The notes under the pieces were generated by a model. The model did not search any database. It had not been told where the DNA came from and was given only the letters and a program-made list of their open reading frames with translations. A program made the position numbers and the translations under genes. A DNA stretch of 64,000 nt from Anniella stebbinsi. Its lineage: Eukaryota > Chordata > Lepidosauria > Squamata > Anniellidae. The stretch is from positions 10,776,001 to 10,840,000 of the forward strand of contig JARDYH010000001.1 of the NCBI GenBank assembly GCA_029215795.1, written 5' to 3'. Shown here piece by piece: positions 11,540-22,905 of this stretch; the stretch's first letter is position 1; the number at the start of each line of letters is the position of its first letter.

Positions 11540-11775
11540 ATTGTTTTATTTATTTATTTATTGCATTTCTACACCACCCAACAGCCGAAGTGGTTCAAAT
11601 TGTTTTTAATGTTGTATGTTTTTTTTTTAAGATTATGATGTCATATTATGTAATGTTGTATAATGTTGAGGTTTATAATTTTGGTGAATTGTTGTGAACC
11701 ATCGAGAGAGCTTTGGCTATTTTGCAATACGGAATGAAATAATAAGAATAAGAATAATAAGAATAAGAATAGGGC
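11540..11775 (+). mobile_element. LINE/SINE 3' end with (AATAAG)n tail
   Basis: Contains TTGTGAACCATCGAGAGAGC and TTTGGCTATTTTGCAATACG, then an AATAAGAATAAG tail (about 11737-11772), a 3'-end arrangement common in squamate L2-like repeats. A TTTATTTATTTATTGCAT segment at 11545-11566 looks like the tail of a second, antisense fragment. Confidence 0.5.
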
Positions 11776-11779
11776 ATTT

Positions 11780-11909
11780 ATGGCCGGATCTACACCAAAC
11801 AGGATATGGCACTTTGAAAACAATTTGAAAACTGTATATGGAGTGTGTCCTGAGCCTTGTCACTACTGTTATAAATCATTTTAAAGCGGTAGTGTAGATC
11901 CTGCCTATG
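11780..11909. mobile_element. MITE, GATCTACACC family
   Basis: Left end GGCCGGATCTACACC, right end GTGTAGATCCTGCC; internal ACAGGATATGGCACTTTG and TTTTAAAGCGGTAGTG. Related copies lie at 16407-16943, 42866-42996 and 43093-43274. No target duplication resolved. Confidence 0.7.
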
Positions 11910-12000
11910 TCAGTTTGTTGGTTGTATCATGTCCAGTATCTTACTGTAACTGTTTTAGTTGTTTAAATTGTTTAAAATTTTGAATGTTAAGAGTTTTTAC

Positions 12001-12029
12001 CTTATGTTGTTGTTGTTGTTGTTGTTGTT

Positions 12030-12074
<45 letters not shown>
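12001..12074. repeat. (TTG)n(TAA)n microsatellite
   Basis: About ten TGT triplets followed directly by about fourteen AAT triplets; probably the merged tails of two adjacent retroelements. Confidence 0.9.
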
Positions 12075-12077
12075 TTA

Positions 12078-12400
12078 AATGCCACCTTTTCCCCAATACT
12101 GGGACTCAAGGCAGCTTTACAAATTAAAACATGTGCAGTTCAAACAGATAGAGATATTCAAAAATTTAAAATATAATTAAACATACTACAATATTAAAAC
12201 AATTAAAATACATTTTTTTAAAAAAAATCCAATATATAAATAACGCAGAAACAGAGATCTAGACTATTTCCCAAAGGCCTGCTAGAACAAATAAGTTTTA
12301 GCCTGCCTCCAGAAGTACACCAGGGAGGGAGCATTTTTGTGAACCAATCAGAGATCTGCAGTGATTGGGTGGTATAGAAATGAAATTATTATTATTTAAT
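12078..12400 (-). mobile_element. Decayed LINE/SINE fragment
   Basis: TTTAAATGCCACCTTTTCCC, GGGACTCAAGGCAGCTTTAC, an A-rich stretch and CCAAAGGCCTGCTAGAACAA match a common squamate antisense 3'-end pattern. The AAT run at the left would be its tail. A short plus-sense GGTGGTATAGAAATGAAATT end follows at about 12369-12390. Confidence 0.5.
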
Positions 12401-12556
12401 AACAATAATGCTGATGTAGGTCCATGGAGCAAGGGCAGGATACAAATCTGACAGATTAATGGCAGCCATCCTGAACAAATTTTTAGGGAATAATTCCCAT
12501 TATATATTAAATATATGATTTATATTTGAGTAACAAAGCATAAGATTGCATTGTAT

Positions 12557-12690
12557 GGGTGCTCTTCTAAACACACTTCGATGCCCCAGTGAATTCATTG
12601 GGGCTTACTCTCAGACAAATCGGTACAGGATTTCAACCTCAGTAGACTGAGACCCACTGAAGTCAATGGAACTTGCATCTGAGGAAGAAT
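12557..12690. repeat. Dispersed repeat with TCAATGGAACTT motif
   Basis: CAGTGAATTCATTGGGGCTT, ACTGAAGTCAATGGAACTT and GAAGAATGCTTAGAACTGC form a pattern I recognise as dispersed in lizard genomes. A weaker relative lies at 62410-62515. Class not determined. Confidence 0.4.
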
Positions 12691-13707
12691 GCTTAGAACT
12701 GCCCTGAAATCATTATATCTTAAGATCAGCAGTTATTTGTGTTAGAGCAACAAAACCTTTCGGTTAATATATGGATCTAAATATATTAAGAACGTTCTTT
12801 TCTATTTAGGTTTTTAAACAAGTTAAGCCTAGCTTTATCGGGAAAGGGTGCATGAGTTTAAGGCTTTCCTCTCAGACATTTACTGCATCCGGTTACTTTC
12901 AGCAGAGCATCCACAAATGTCAAACCTTTTTTAGTTCATCTCTGCAAAACCCAAAGATATGCTAGAATTCCCCAATGTCTTATGCACAGCGTTGATGGAT
13001 AAAAGATTCTGCTTTGTACTTCATATTTCTTTACAGGGACCCTTAAAAGTTTCAGACCAGAAGTCAGAAATATTGTGCTCATTGACCTTTTCTCCACGAT
13101 ATTTCTTCATTCTCTTGTGGAGAGGTTTTTTGTGTTTCTTTCTTTCTTTTTAAAACTCCTTTCTATGTTTGAAAACAAAAGCTTGCTTTAAGAAGCAGAA
13201 GCTGAAGCAACTGATTCCACAAAAGGTGGAGCACAAATGTCTCCATTCTGGGAAAAAATATAGAAAATACAAAGGATGCTTTAAAAGGGATGCAGTTGTA
13301 ATGTGAATGAGCAATTATACTCTAGGGTTGAATGGACTTATATTGAAAGGAAGGACTTTGGGTGCAAAAAAGGAGGCTTTGGGGAGGGTGAAAGATTACA
13401 CACACAACACACTTCACGTTCTTTGCAACTTAGTAAACTCTATGTCCGTCCACCCCACTGATTGTCAGTGGCACTTCATTCCTTCAGCTGTGCCAAAGTG
13501 AGGGCAGGAAGCTATTAAGATGGCAAAACACTCTGCCCATGTTTGGGCCAAAGTGGCCCCAAATGACTAATTTTCAGGGCCAGTTGCAGGCAAGAATAAC
13601 TTGGCTGCAAGGAACTGTCTTACACAGAGATACTTCAATAGTCCATTTTGCAAAGTATTGCATCCACATGCTAATACTGATTGTCTGGGTCTTAGATTGT
13701 TCATTTC
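12691..13707. other. No gene recognised
   Basis: Frames of 64-70 residues on the plus strand without recognisable features. No repeat identified. Confidence 0.45.
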
Positions 13708-14096
13708 TAGGGATGTCAGAGAAATCTGGAATGGAGTCAAATGAGTTCTGATTTCTATGAATCCGAGCTGCGGATTCCACAGCAGACTGGCTTTTCTAGG
13801 TCACTGGGATTCTGCGGACTTGTGGACCATTTTTTAAAAGACTTTGTAGAATTTTCTGCAAGTTTAAGCTGTATAAAACATGTAAAATAATAGTACACTG
13901 GTTGAAACTGTGCATTTGGGGGGATTTGCGTATGTCTTGGTGGATTCACAAATTTTCTGAAGTGTGGATTTGGGCAAATTTGGGAAGTTGGATAAAATCT
14001 GATTCCATCAATTAGGGGATGATGGAACAAAAGAACCTGACAAAGAATGATGGAGGAATGCTGAAGGAATGGATTTACATAATCCATACATCACTA
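13708..14096. mobile_element. 389-bp hAT-like non-autonomous element
   Basis: Begins TAGGGATGTCAGAG and ends GTATGTATCACTA-like (ATACATCACTA), so the terminal repeats read TAGGGATGT and TAGTGATGTA. The flanks TTCATTTC and GTCATTTT agree at 6 of 8 positions, like an aged 8-bp duplication. The terminus resembles TAGGGATGTGCA of the giant hAT, but the interior does not; the interior repeats a GGATTC/GAATCC motif. Confidence 0.5.
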
Positions 14097-14805
14097 GTCA
14101 TTTTTCAGGCTTACTAGGAGTTTTTCCAGGAAATTCTAGAAAATAAACCCATAACTTTCCACTCACTTTGCCATGAATCCTCTCTACCCAGGAGGACAAT
14201 GGTAATCAAATCATGCCTACCATTTCTTATCCTTTGTATTGCAAGTGCCCAAGGAGTCCATATTAACAGACTGTGAATCCACTCTGGCTTTCAGACAGAA
14301 CTCTAAAGGAAATATCCAAGGTGCTGAACCTATTTTGAGGGTTGGGTTCAGCACCAATGCATCTGTTAGAGCAGATGAATTGCTCCACTGACATCAGATT
14401 CACCAGCCTTCGCTGGCCTTCACTGCCCTTGTCCTATTCTGAAGCAACACAAATATTACTGGGTCTGTTTCCTGATCCCCCATGCATCATTACCTGGTTT
14501 CTGCCAGAAGTTATGTCATTATCTTACCTGATCAGCTTATCCCATCCACTTCCTAACTGCCCCCACCCCCTGCTAAGGACAAGACTTCTCCATTCCACAG
14601 ACCAGTTCTTTCTTATTGCCCTGCTGATCATACATAATCATGAATTGTGATTCATTAAAAGAAAACCTGCTGTGAGGGTAGCCTGGTTATCTTATCCTAT
14701 TGAAAAACTTAAGACAAGTGACCTCGCAGCTGAACACAAATCTGGGAACGGCAAGAGAAAGGCTTATTTTGGGTATTTCTGCAGGTGTAGCCAAAAGGTC
14801 AATGC
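14097..14805. other. No gene recognised
   Basis: A 102-residue plus-strand frame (14342-14650) has no known motif and no supporting signals. Nothing else seen. Confidence 0.4.
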
Positions 14806-15185
14806 CTTCTTCTTCTTCTTCTTCTTCTTCTTCTTCTTCTTCTTCTTCTTCTTCTTCTTCTTCTTCGCCCTCTCCCTCTCCCTCTCCCTCTCCCTCTCCC
14901 TCTCCCTCTCCCTCTCCCTCTCCCTCTCCCTCTCCCTCTCCCTCTCCCTCTCCCTCTCCCTCTCCCTCTCCCTCTCCCTCTCCCTCTCCCTCTCCCTCTC
15001 CCTCTCCCTCTCCCTCTCCCTCTCCCTCTCCCTCTCCCTCTCCCTCTCCCTCTCCCTCTCCCTCTCCCTCTCCCTCTCCCTCTCCCTCTCCCTCTCCCTC
15101 TCCCTCTCCCTCTCCCTCTCCCTCTCCCTCTCCTTCTCCTTCTCCTTCTCCTTCTTCTTCTTCTTCTTCTTCTTCTTCTTCTTCT
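14806..15185. repeat. Compound (TTC)n-(CCCTCT)~44-(CCTTCT)4-(TTC)n microsatellite
   Basis: About 60 bp of TTC, then about 264 bp of uninterrupted CCCTCT hexamer (14868-15131), about four CTCCTT hexamers and TTC again to 15185. One strand is pure pyrimidine for nearly 380 bp. Long frames of Ser-Pro, Leu-Ser and Glu-Gly repeats on both strands result from the repeat and are not genes. Confidence 0.95.
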
Positions 15186-16406
15186 ATAAAAATAAAAGAA
15201 TCAACCCTCCCAGGAGGGTATACAGAGGCCAAAATGCTACATCTACTGCAGCTAATATACTCTACCGATACTGGACACTTTGTCCTGGCTGCTATGCAAA
15301 GAATGGTCTAATTGGGTTAGACAATATATTTGAGACACAGCCTTTTAATAGGCCAAGATAGTTTATTTTGCACACAAGGGGCCATCCCTCATTATGGATG
15401 AGACATAATCACATGTATAACAGCACAAAGCATTTTTTTTGTTTAATCCATCGAATGCATTTATCTTGTTATCTCAGCATGCACTTCATGAGCCCACATA
15501 TCATTTCTTGAACCATCTGTTCATCTTATAGTTACTGCATTCAGGAAATCCTAATTATTCAACTCTAATATAATTTCAGGTGTCCTTATAATCAGGGACT
15601 CTGCATAAGGCTGTTAGGGATCAGAGGCATATTGAATGTCTGTGTAGGTGTCACTTAAGTTCCTGCAGACACTGTATTAAATAAATTAACTGGAGTTGCC
15701 GATGAAATTAGCAAACCTCCCTGCCACATACCACCCACATACACACATGGAAATTGGACTGAATATTGAGGAATGTTCTTTAGGCCCAAATCAATCGCTG
15801 GTTTGGGATGGTTGGATTTAGATTAATTCCTGCATATCCTTGATATACTGTTACAAAATGGAGTGAATCATCCCACTTTCTCGGCTGGTAGAAAATTTGA
15901 GGGAGACATTCCAGGAGCCAGTTTGCAGGATATGTTTCCTTCTAGGGAGAGAATCAACCCAAACCTTAAGAGTACATTTGTAATAGCTTCCGATTTGCAA
16001 ATATACTGGCAGAACATAGTGGAACAAAATAGATTCAAATGTAGGAAGTAAAACCACCAATCCTACACGGAGCAATGCATGTCCCCCAGTTTTATCCAAT
16101 TTTAAATACAATGCTACATACCTAAAGGTATAGTGTTCAACTATGTTGGATTAGAGTTGCTTCCTCTTTTTTTTCTGGCAGGCGCCCCATCTTTAACAAA
16201 TATATGGCAGGCAGATGCAATATGGCCTCTTCATGCCGGCAATGGTGCTACCTATTGAATGCGTCTAGTGCAGATGGTTGAGAATTTTGTTTTAATTCAC
16301 ACATTTCTTCATCTACACAGGATGGAAAGAACTTGAGAATTTAAAAATCTGAATGCAGGAGAAAGGGAAACTGATAGACCTGCCTGTCTCTAAGGTTGAT
16401 GACATT
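15186..16406. other. No gene recognised
   Basis: Two antiparallel frames (86 and 62 residues) overlap at 15851-16111 without recognisable domains. No repeat family identified, apart from an AT-rich segment near 15320-15420. Confidence 0.4.
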
Positions 16407-16943
16407 GGCCAGATCTACACCAAGCAGGATATAGCGGTATGAAAGTGGTATATAAAAGGCAGGAACCGCACCAAGCAGGATATAGTGGTATATGGCATGC
16501 ATCAATGGTAGGCTGGCCATATGAAAAGGAGGACAGGGCTCATGTAACTTTAACAGTTGTAGAGAAAAGGGAATTTCAGCCAGCATCATTTGTATGCAGT
16601 TCGTTCCTGGTGAAATTCCCTCTTCATCACAACAGTTAACGTTGCAGGCACTATACTAGAGTGACCATATACAAAAGAAGGCAGGGCCCCTGCAACTTTA
16701 ACTGTTCTGATGAAGAACGAATTTCACCAGGAACTAATTGTATACAAATGACACTGGCTGAAATTCCTTTTTCTCTACAACTGTTAAAGTTACATGAGCC
16801 CTGTCCTCCTTTTCATATGGTCAGCCTAATCAATGGGCCCCAACAGTTGTCAGTGCACTTCAATACCACTATAAAGCAGTAGTGTGGCTCCTGCCTTTTA
16901 TATACCACTTTCATACTGCTATATCCTACTTGGCCAGATGGCC
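16407..16943. mobile_element. MITE, GATCTACACC family, interrupted
   Basis: Left part GGCCAGATCTACACCAAGC with AGGATATAGCGGTATGAAAG; right part CAACAGTTGTCAGTGCACTT, GCAGTAGTGTGGCTCCTGCC and CATACTGCTATATCC, ending in a shortened TGGCCAGATGGCC. The AAGCAGGATATAG motif occurs twice on the left, a small internal duplication. A 320-bp palindromic MITE sits inside at 16509-16828. Confidence 0.75.
16509..16828. mobile_element. 320-bp palindromic hAT-like MITE, nested, with 8-bp TSD
   Basis: Inverted ends TAGGCTGGCCATATGAAAAG and CTTTTCATATGGTCAGCCTA. Flanked by perfect ATCAATGG duplications at 16501-16508 and 16829-16836. Internal order is the same as in 2834-3152 and 62992-63311. The 8-bp duplication and TAGG ends support a hAT origin; no coding capacity. 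Confidence 0.9.
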
Positions 16944-18411
16944 ATTGTTACAGTCGTTCTGAACTACAAAGAGTAAAAACCAAAGTTGAATCAAAATTGC
17001 CCTCTGTGACAATACCCCACATTTCTGTTCCCTTAGGTATGTCTGTTTGAGTATGTTTAGAGATCTCGGAATGTTAGGCTGAGTGGGTGTGGCTAGAGAT
17101 GCTAGATAAGGGAGTGGGAGGAGTTTGTCAGGGAGTCTGTGGTCAGTCAGTCTGTCAGTTGGTTGGGAGTCTGTCAGTGAGTGGTTGTTAGTTGGGGTTT
17201 GTAGGTGGCTGAGTGTGAGAAAACTGTGTAAGAAATGCACAGATATTAGATTGTAGAGATTTAGGATTATTAGTATTAAGACTGTTGTTACTGGAATTAT
17301 TAAGAATAGGCAGGGTTTAAATTGAATTTGAAGAGACTAAGAACTGTAAACAACAATAAACATTTCCTTTATTTTGCTACCATAAACCACACGTCAGCTT
17401 GGCTTTGTCACCTGCTCTATTGGTTCCTAAATACACAAATTATATTAATCCTTTTGCCCAGTATATTCACAGCAGAACCTATTCCCCAAGTCTTTGCCTT
17501 GTTCCCCCACAGAGAGGGGAAAGGTAGTGTTATTTTGCCCTTCCCTCAGGCTTATTCAACTGGTGGTGTGTGTCCTGAGAAGGGGTGCTCACGACCGGAC
17601 CTAGTATGTAGGTGGTGTGGTGGCACCCCCCCTCAAAAAAACAGGATTTCAGTGATCTTTTCAGGGGGTGGATGAAATCCTCAAAAACTGGGATTGCCCC
17701 CCTCCCAATGTTAAGGAAATTTCCCTAATCCTCGAGTTGAAGAATCACCAGGAACATGCAAAGTTCGATCCAACAGGTTTATTCAATACAACGTATGCAG
17801 GAGAGAGATGTGGCACATGGGTAGTACCAAAGCTCTCTGAATCACGAAGGCAAAACTGTTTCATTTTATCTCTGTTTCAGGTTCTGATGTCACATACCAC
17901 TCACCCCCCTCCCTCCTGTGATGGACTACATGTCAATAATGATTCAACTAAACTATTTCTTAAACCATAATAAAACAATATCCGGGGCATTTGACGCCTC
18001 AATGTAATTTGTTGCATCCTAATAACCTTCGATTACTGATACTTGGTGGTTTCATCTAATGGCCAGTTTTTCTTGGGAAGAATCTGAAAATGTTTACATT
18101 ATAGGTGCCATCTTGTCTGTAAGATTGTGTTTGAGGGCTGTTGAGTCATGTTTAATTTTCAACACCATTTGGAGGATGAGCTTGTGAGAATTGTTATCAG
18201 GAAAGCATGTTTTAGGTTATGGCGTTCTGTGTTCTTTCATTGAAATGCTAAAATGTGAGGTGTGAACTTTAGCCTGGTATAGTGTTAAGTGTCTCTGCTT
18301 CTTCTTAAACGTTTCTTTGAGGCTTAAGTGAAACCAGAGTTCAGATTTTTTGATTTTATATCAATGCCCAGGTCAAAAATCCTTATCAAATGCTTTTTAC
18401 TGAATCAGGCC
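16944..18411. other. No gene; two possible LTR-like stretches
   Basis: At about 17040-17400 an open-textured AGT/GTT-rich stretch ends with an AACAATAAACATTTCC poly(A)-type signal. At about 17740-17960 an antisense AATAAA (AGGTTTATTCAATA) lies in a similar context. Both resemble solo LTR fragments, but no TG...CA pair with direct target duplication was found. A G/C-run interval lies at 17630-17700. No gene recognised. Confidence 0.35.
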
Positions 18412-18570
18412 CTTGTCCATCCAACCTGCTACATCAACACTGGCTGTCAGCAATGGTTCTCCGGGGTTTCAGGCAGGACAGGAGTCTTTCGCTGCCCTAC
18501 TTGGAGATGCTGGAGAGCGAACCTAGGTCTTTCTGCATGCAAAGCCCCAGAGCCATATCCCCTCACAGCC
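18412..18570 (-). mobile_element. SINE (family B) fragment
   Basis: Antisense match to family B: GCAATGGTTCTCCGGGGTTT, CAGGCAGGACAGGAGTC, CTTGGAGATGCTGGAGAGC and TCTGCATGCAAAGCCCC. The tRNA box A end is missing. Confidence 0.65.
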
Positions 18571-18652
18571 TCAAACTTTGCTCTTCAGTCAGAAGTGGCT
18601 ATGGTGCAAGAATAATTGGCAGCAAACAGGACTAGGGAGTAAACATCACCAT

Positions 18653-18690
18653 CTCCTCCTCCTCCTCCTCACCACCACCACCACCTCTGG
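18653..18690. repeat. (CTC)n(CAC)n microsatellite
   Basis: Short compound trinucleotide tract. Confidence 0.85.
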
Positions 18691-19189
18691 AACGACACTA
18701 TGTCCTGACCATAGGCACCTTACTAACAAGGCATCATAGAGTGGGTGACTGAAGATTATTTTATCTTTGTTATTGCTTGCAGAAGAAGAGCAACTAAATT
18801 TAAGAAATATGCCTTGTTGGAAAAGAGAGAGAGGGGAGGCCAATGGTTTCCTGGTAATACCTCCACCCCAGTTTCTAGAACTTCTTCTCATGCCCCCCTA
18901 TTTTTAAGCTTTTCTTCTCACCTTTCTCCCAGTCCTCCATTTTTTCTCTAAACTACACACTATGTTAAATGTGTAGCCCATCTTAACATTTCTTTCCCTT
19001 TAAGTGTAACAGAAACATCAAAAAGAATACATGTTGGTGTGTGTGTCCAACTTCCCTTCCACCAGAAATGTGATGTGAACTTCTCTTCCGCTAGAAATGT
19101 AATAAATAAATGAATCAATAAATACACTTCCCATCCAGTTGCTCCTTTACAAATTTGCCTTCACCATCATATGAGGGCTGAAGAAACAA
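18691..19189. other. No gene recognised
   Basis: Short frames only. AT-rich segments near 19095-19120 contain AATAAATAAATGAATCAATA. Nothing further seen. Confidence 0.4.
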
Positions 19190-19540
19190 ACTAGGCTGAC
19201 AACCGTTACCCAGAGGACCTTCTCTTCTACTGCTCCCAGACTGTGGAATGGCCTACTGGGAGAGATTCGTCAACTTAACAGGCTTCCGGAATTTGAGAAA
19301 GCCATTAAGGATGGTATCTTCCGGCAGGCCTACCTAGCTGAATTTTAAGAGTTTCATTGTTATTTTAATAATGTATTAGCTTTATATGTTTTTAATCAGA
19401 TTTATGCATTTTATAGTATTTTTGTATTCTATGTTGTTCCTCGCCTCGATCCAGAGGGAGAAGTGGGTAATAAATAAATAAATATATTGTTGTTGTTGTC
19501 GCTATTCTTATTCTTATTCTTATTCTTATTCTTATTAAAC
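19190..19540 (+). mobile_element. L2-like LINE 3' end, 5'-truncated, with TTG/TTATTC tail
   Basis: Carries the coding end of ORF2 (AGACTGTGGAATGGCCTACT, GCAGGCCTACCTAGCTGAAT then a stop), the 3' UTR with TTTTTAATCAGATTTATGC, the CCTCGATCCAGAGGGAG end and a TTG then TTATTC tail. It lies only about 200 bp from the 3' end of the antisense LINE at 19739 and belongs to the same family. Confidence 0.8.
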
Positions 19541-19894
19541 AGAAATATCCCCCTGTTGGTGCCAATGGAAGTTTATCTTTTCTTTAGCTCCTGCATGGTG
19601 GAATTGGGAGGGGAAACAGCTGGGTGGAAAAGTTTAATTGTGATCCAGTTTGGGACCCCAATAGAATCAGCTAAACACTATACGTTTCATGGGGCATGTA
19701 GTTTAGCCCTGAGGACATTTTAATTCAGCATGAGCGCGCATAATAATAATAATTATAATAATATATTTATTTATTACCCGCCTCTCCCTCCGGATCGAGG
19801 CGGGGAACAACATCATCATAAAACACACAAAACTGATTAAAAATACATAAAACCAATACATCATTAAAATACCAATAAAACACCAATAAAACAC

Positions 19895-21745
19895 TTAAAA
19901 TTCATCTGAGTAGGCCTGCCGGAAGAGCTCAGTCTTTATAGATCGTTTAAATTCCTGAAGACTGGTAAATTCACGGATCTCTCCCGGCAGGTCATTCCAT
20001 AATCTGGGAGCGGCAGAAGAGAAGGTCCTCTGGGTAACAGTTGTCAGTCTAGTTTTTGTTGACTGTAATAAATTCTTCCCAGATGACCTAAGCATGCAGG
20101 CCGGATTGTACGGGAGAAGGCGATCCCACAGGTAACCTGGACCCAAACCATGTAGGGCTTTAAAGGTAATGACCAACACTTTGTACTTCGCCCGGAAACT
20201 AACTGGCAGCCAGTGGAGAGATTTCAAAACTGGTGTAATATGGTCACCCCTAGGTGTACCAGTGACCAACCTGGCTGCCATATTTTGAACTAGTTGAAGT
20301 TTCCGGACTAGGCACAGAGGTAGCCCTATGTACAGCGCATTGCAGAAGTCGAGTCTCGAAGTTACCAGTGCGTGCACTACCATTTTTAGGTCTTCCAACT
20401 CTAGGAAGGGGTGCAGCTGGCATATCAGCCAAAGCTGATAGTAGGCACTCCTGGCCGTCGCATCTATCTGGGCTGTCATTTGGAGCGACGGATCCAGGAG
20501 CACCCCCAAGCTGCGAACACAGTCTTTCAGGGGGAGTGCAACCCCATCCAGAACTGGTTGACACACCTCCAATCCCAGGTTGTGGCCCTTGACAGTAAGC
20601 ACCTCAATCTTGTATGGATTCAGCTTCAGTTTGTTTTTCCTCATCCAGCCCATTACTGCCTCCAAGCATTCATTCAGAGGAGACACACTATCCTTAGCTG
20701 ATGCTGTTCTCAGAGGCATAGAGAAATATATTTGGGTGTCATCAGCATACTGATAGCACCCCGCCCCATGCCTCCGGATGATCTCTCCCAGCGGTTTCAT
20801 GTAGATGTTAAACAGCATTGGGGAAAGGATAGCACCTTGTGGTACACCACATAGCAGCTCCTTCTTTGAGGAGCAACTATCCCCAAGCATCACCATCTGG
20901 AACCTGCCCGAGAGGTAGGACTGGAACCATTGAAGCACAGTGCCCCCGAGTCCCAATCCCCTCAGGCGTTCCAGAAGGATACCATAGTCGATGGTATCGA
21001 AAGCCGCTGAGAGGTCCAGAAGTACCAGCAGGGACACACTCCCCCTGTCAATACTCAAGTGTAGATCATCCACTAAGGCGACCATAGCAGTCTCAACTCC
21101 ATATCCTGGCCTGAAGCCGGTTTGAAATGGGTCTAGAAAATCTGTATCATCCAAAACTACTTGGAGTTGGAAGGCAACCGCCCTCTCGATCACCTTGCCC
21201 AGAAACAGAAGGTTCGATACTGGTCTGTAATTATTAAGGTCCAGGGGATCCAGGGAGGGCTTTTTAAGAAGCGGCCGTACTACCGCTTCTTTTAAACAAG
21301 ATGGAAAACTCCCCTCCCTGAGAGATGTATTAATGATATGTTGTAATTGTAATCTAATTACTTCTCCTCCCTGGGCGACCAGCCAAGAAGGGCAGGGATC
21401 GAGAGGGCAAGTCGTCCTCCTCACTCATCCAAGCAGCTTGTCCACGTCCTCGGTACTCACCAACTGAAACTGATCCAGGGTAATTCTACTTGCGGAGTTG
21501 CTGGACACTCCATTGTCAGCCTCTGCTACAACGACGACATCTAAGTCGGCTCTTATCCGAGAGATTTTATCTGTGAAATGGTCGTTAAAAGCATCACAGC
21601 GAACTACCGAAGGCTCTAAAATCGGGTTCAGGGGAGAAGGTGCCTGAGTTAGACCCCTCACCACCCTGAACAGTTCTGCTGGACGTGAATTCGCAGACGC
21701 AATGCGTGCAGAGAAGAAAACTTTCTTCGCTGCGCGTATTGCCAC
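19895..21745 (-). pseudogene. L2-like ORF2, linker and reverse transcriptase part
   Basis: The region would copy LINE RNA into DNA at the target site. In the downstream 509-residue frame (19895-21424), visible motifs are NNYRPVSNL (about 64-72), DLSAAFDTID (about 137-146), GVPQGAILSP (193-202) and the catalytic YADDTQ (about 226-231). The C-terminus has SSAAPRLWNDLP and FRQAY before the stop. The upstream linker (21425-21745) is in the same frame but is separated by a single TGA at 21425-21427. A frameshift near 21746-21808 disconnects it from the endonuclease. Length and motif order are normal for ORF2. Confidence 0.85.
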
Positions 21746-21808
21746 CCCATAGGAACGAAGATGTTCTCTATGTCGTGTCTTGTCGGATAGAAGTCGAGTT
21801 TTCCGCCA

Positions 21809-22902
21809 TCAGCGCTCCAGTCGTCGTCCTTTCTGCTTCAACTCCCTGAGGTCTTCCGTATACCAGGGCGCCCTGTTAGAAGCGGGTCGGAGAGGACGTT
21901 TGGGGGTGATCGTGTCGATAGCCCTAGTTAGGTCTTGATTCCATCTATCGACCAAGGCTTCTACAGGATCGTCGACGATATCAGCCATAAAACCCTCCAA
22001 GGCTTTCTGAAATCCAGAAGGATCCATCAGCCTTCGAGGGCAGACCATCTTAATAGGTCCACCACCCTTGCAGGGGCGGGTGGTAGCTGTGATACTAACC
22101 CTAACCAGAAAATGGTCTGTCCATGACAACACGGAGGTATTTGTTACCTCCGCCCACAGATCCCTCTGTTCGGAACTGAAAACAGCATCGAGGGTGTGAC
22201 CTGCTGAATGTGTGGGTCCAGAGACCAATTGGGATAGGCCCATGTTTGTCATGGATGCCATGAACTCCCGAGCTCCACCTGACAAACCAGCCTCGAATGG
22301 GATGTTGAAGTCGCCCAGGACCAAGAGCCTGGGCGAATCCAACACCAGCTCCGAGACCAGTTCCGTGAGCTCGGCCAGGGAGTCTGATAGGCAGCAGGGT
22401 GGCCGGTACACTAAGAGAATCCCTAGTCTATCCCTGGTCTTCAGACACAGGTACACACACTCGATGTGATTCAGTTCACGAACAGGAAGTCTGGTCAGGT
22501 TAAGATTATCCCTATAGACCACAGCTACTCCGCCCCCCCCCGCCCACTTTCCCTCACCTGCTCACTAACACAGTACCCAGCTGGGAGGGCCTGCGCCCAT
22601 GTTGGCCTACTGTCATCTCCCAGCCAGGTCTCTGCGAAGCATGACAGGTCAGCCTCCTCATCTGAAAGAAGGTCATGGATGATGTGTGTTTTATTTTTAA
22701 CTGACCTGGCATTACATAGGAGCAAGGAGAGGTTCTGTGGGTGGCCTGGTTCGTTCTCCAAGTTCCTCAGGTTAGCAGAGCAATCGGAAGGTAAGATGGG
22801 TGTGAGATATCTATCTCTCCTTCCCCTGTAATGGCACATTGCTCTGCCAACGCCATATCTCCCTTTGCCCTGCACAACACAAAATGCCACTCCCCTACAC
22901 AT
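21809..22902 (-). pseudogene. L2-like ORF2, apurinic endonuclease part
   Basis: Two frames make up the AP-endonuclease domain that nicks target DNA. The first (22525-22902) has LSLLLCNARSVKNK and the catalytic glutamate context FAETWL. The second (21809-22522) has LLVLGDFNIPFE and the C-terminal SWTDHFLV motif. They are split by an indel in a G-run on the coding strand (C-run at about 22530-22541), where the frame shifts before the VYRDNLNL segment. Otherwise the domain looks complete. Confidence 0.8.
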
Positions 22903-22905
22903 TGT

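Larger units (their letters stand above)
19739..22905 (-). mobile_element. L2-like non-LTR retrotransposon, near-complete ORF2
   Basis: Runs from the start of the endonuclease (about 22860) through reverse transcriptase to a 3' UTR ending in CGCCTCGATCCGG-type sequence and an ATA-rich tail at 19739-19770 (all antisense). The YADDTQ active-site context favours the L2 side of the CR1/L2 group over CR1 proper, which usually has FADDTK; this rests on family knowledge. Broken by two frameshifts and one stop, so not autonomous as it stands. Confidence 0.85.

Noticed and set aside
14672..15361. Open frames of 180-230 residues on both strands
   Set aside because: They are translations of the TTC/CCCTCT microsatellite (Ser-Pro, Leu-Ser, Glu-Gly repeats) with random flanks.
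17040..17960. Two possible LTR fragments
   Set aside because: Signals are limited to poly(A)-type motifs; no matching second LTR, primer-binding site or target duplication was found.
20250..21087. Plus-strand frames inside the LINE (74-104 residues)
   Set aside because: Antisense shadows of the reverse transcriptase frame.
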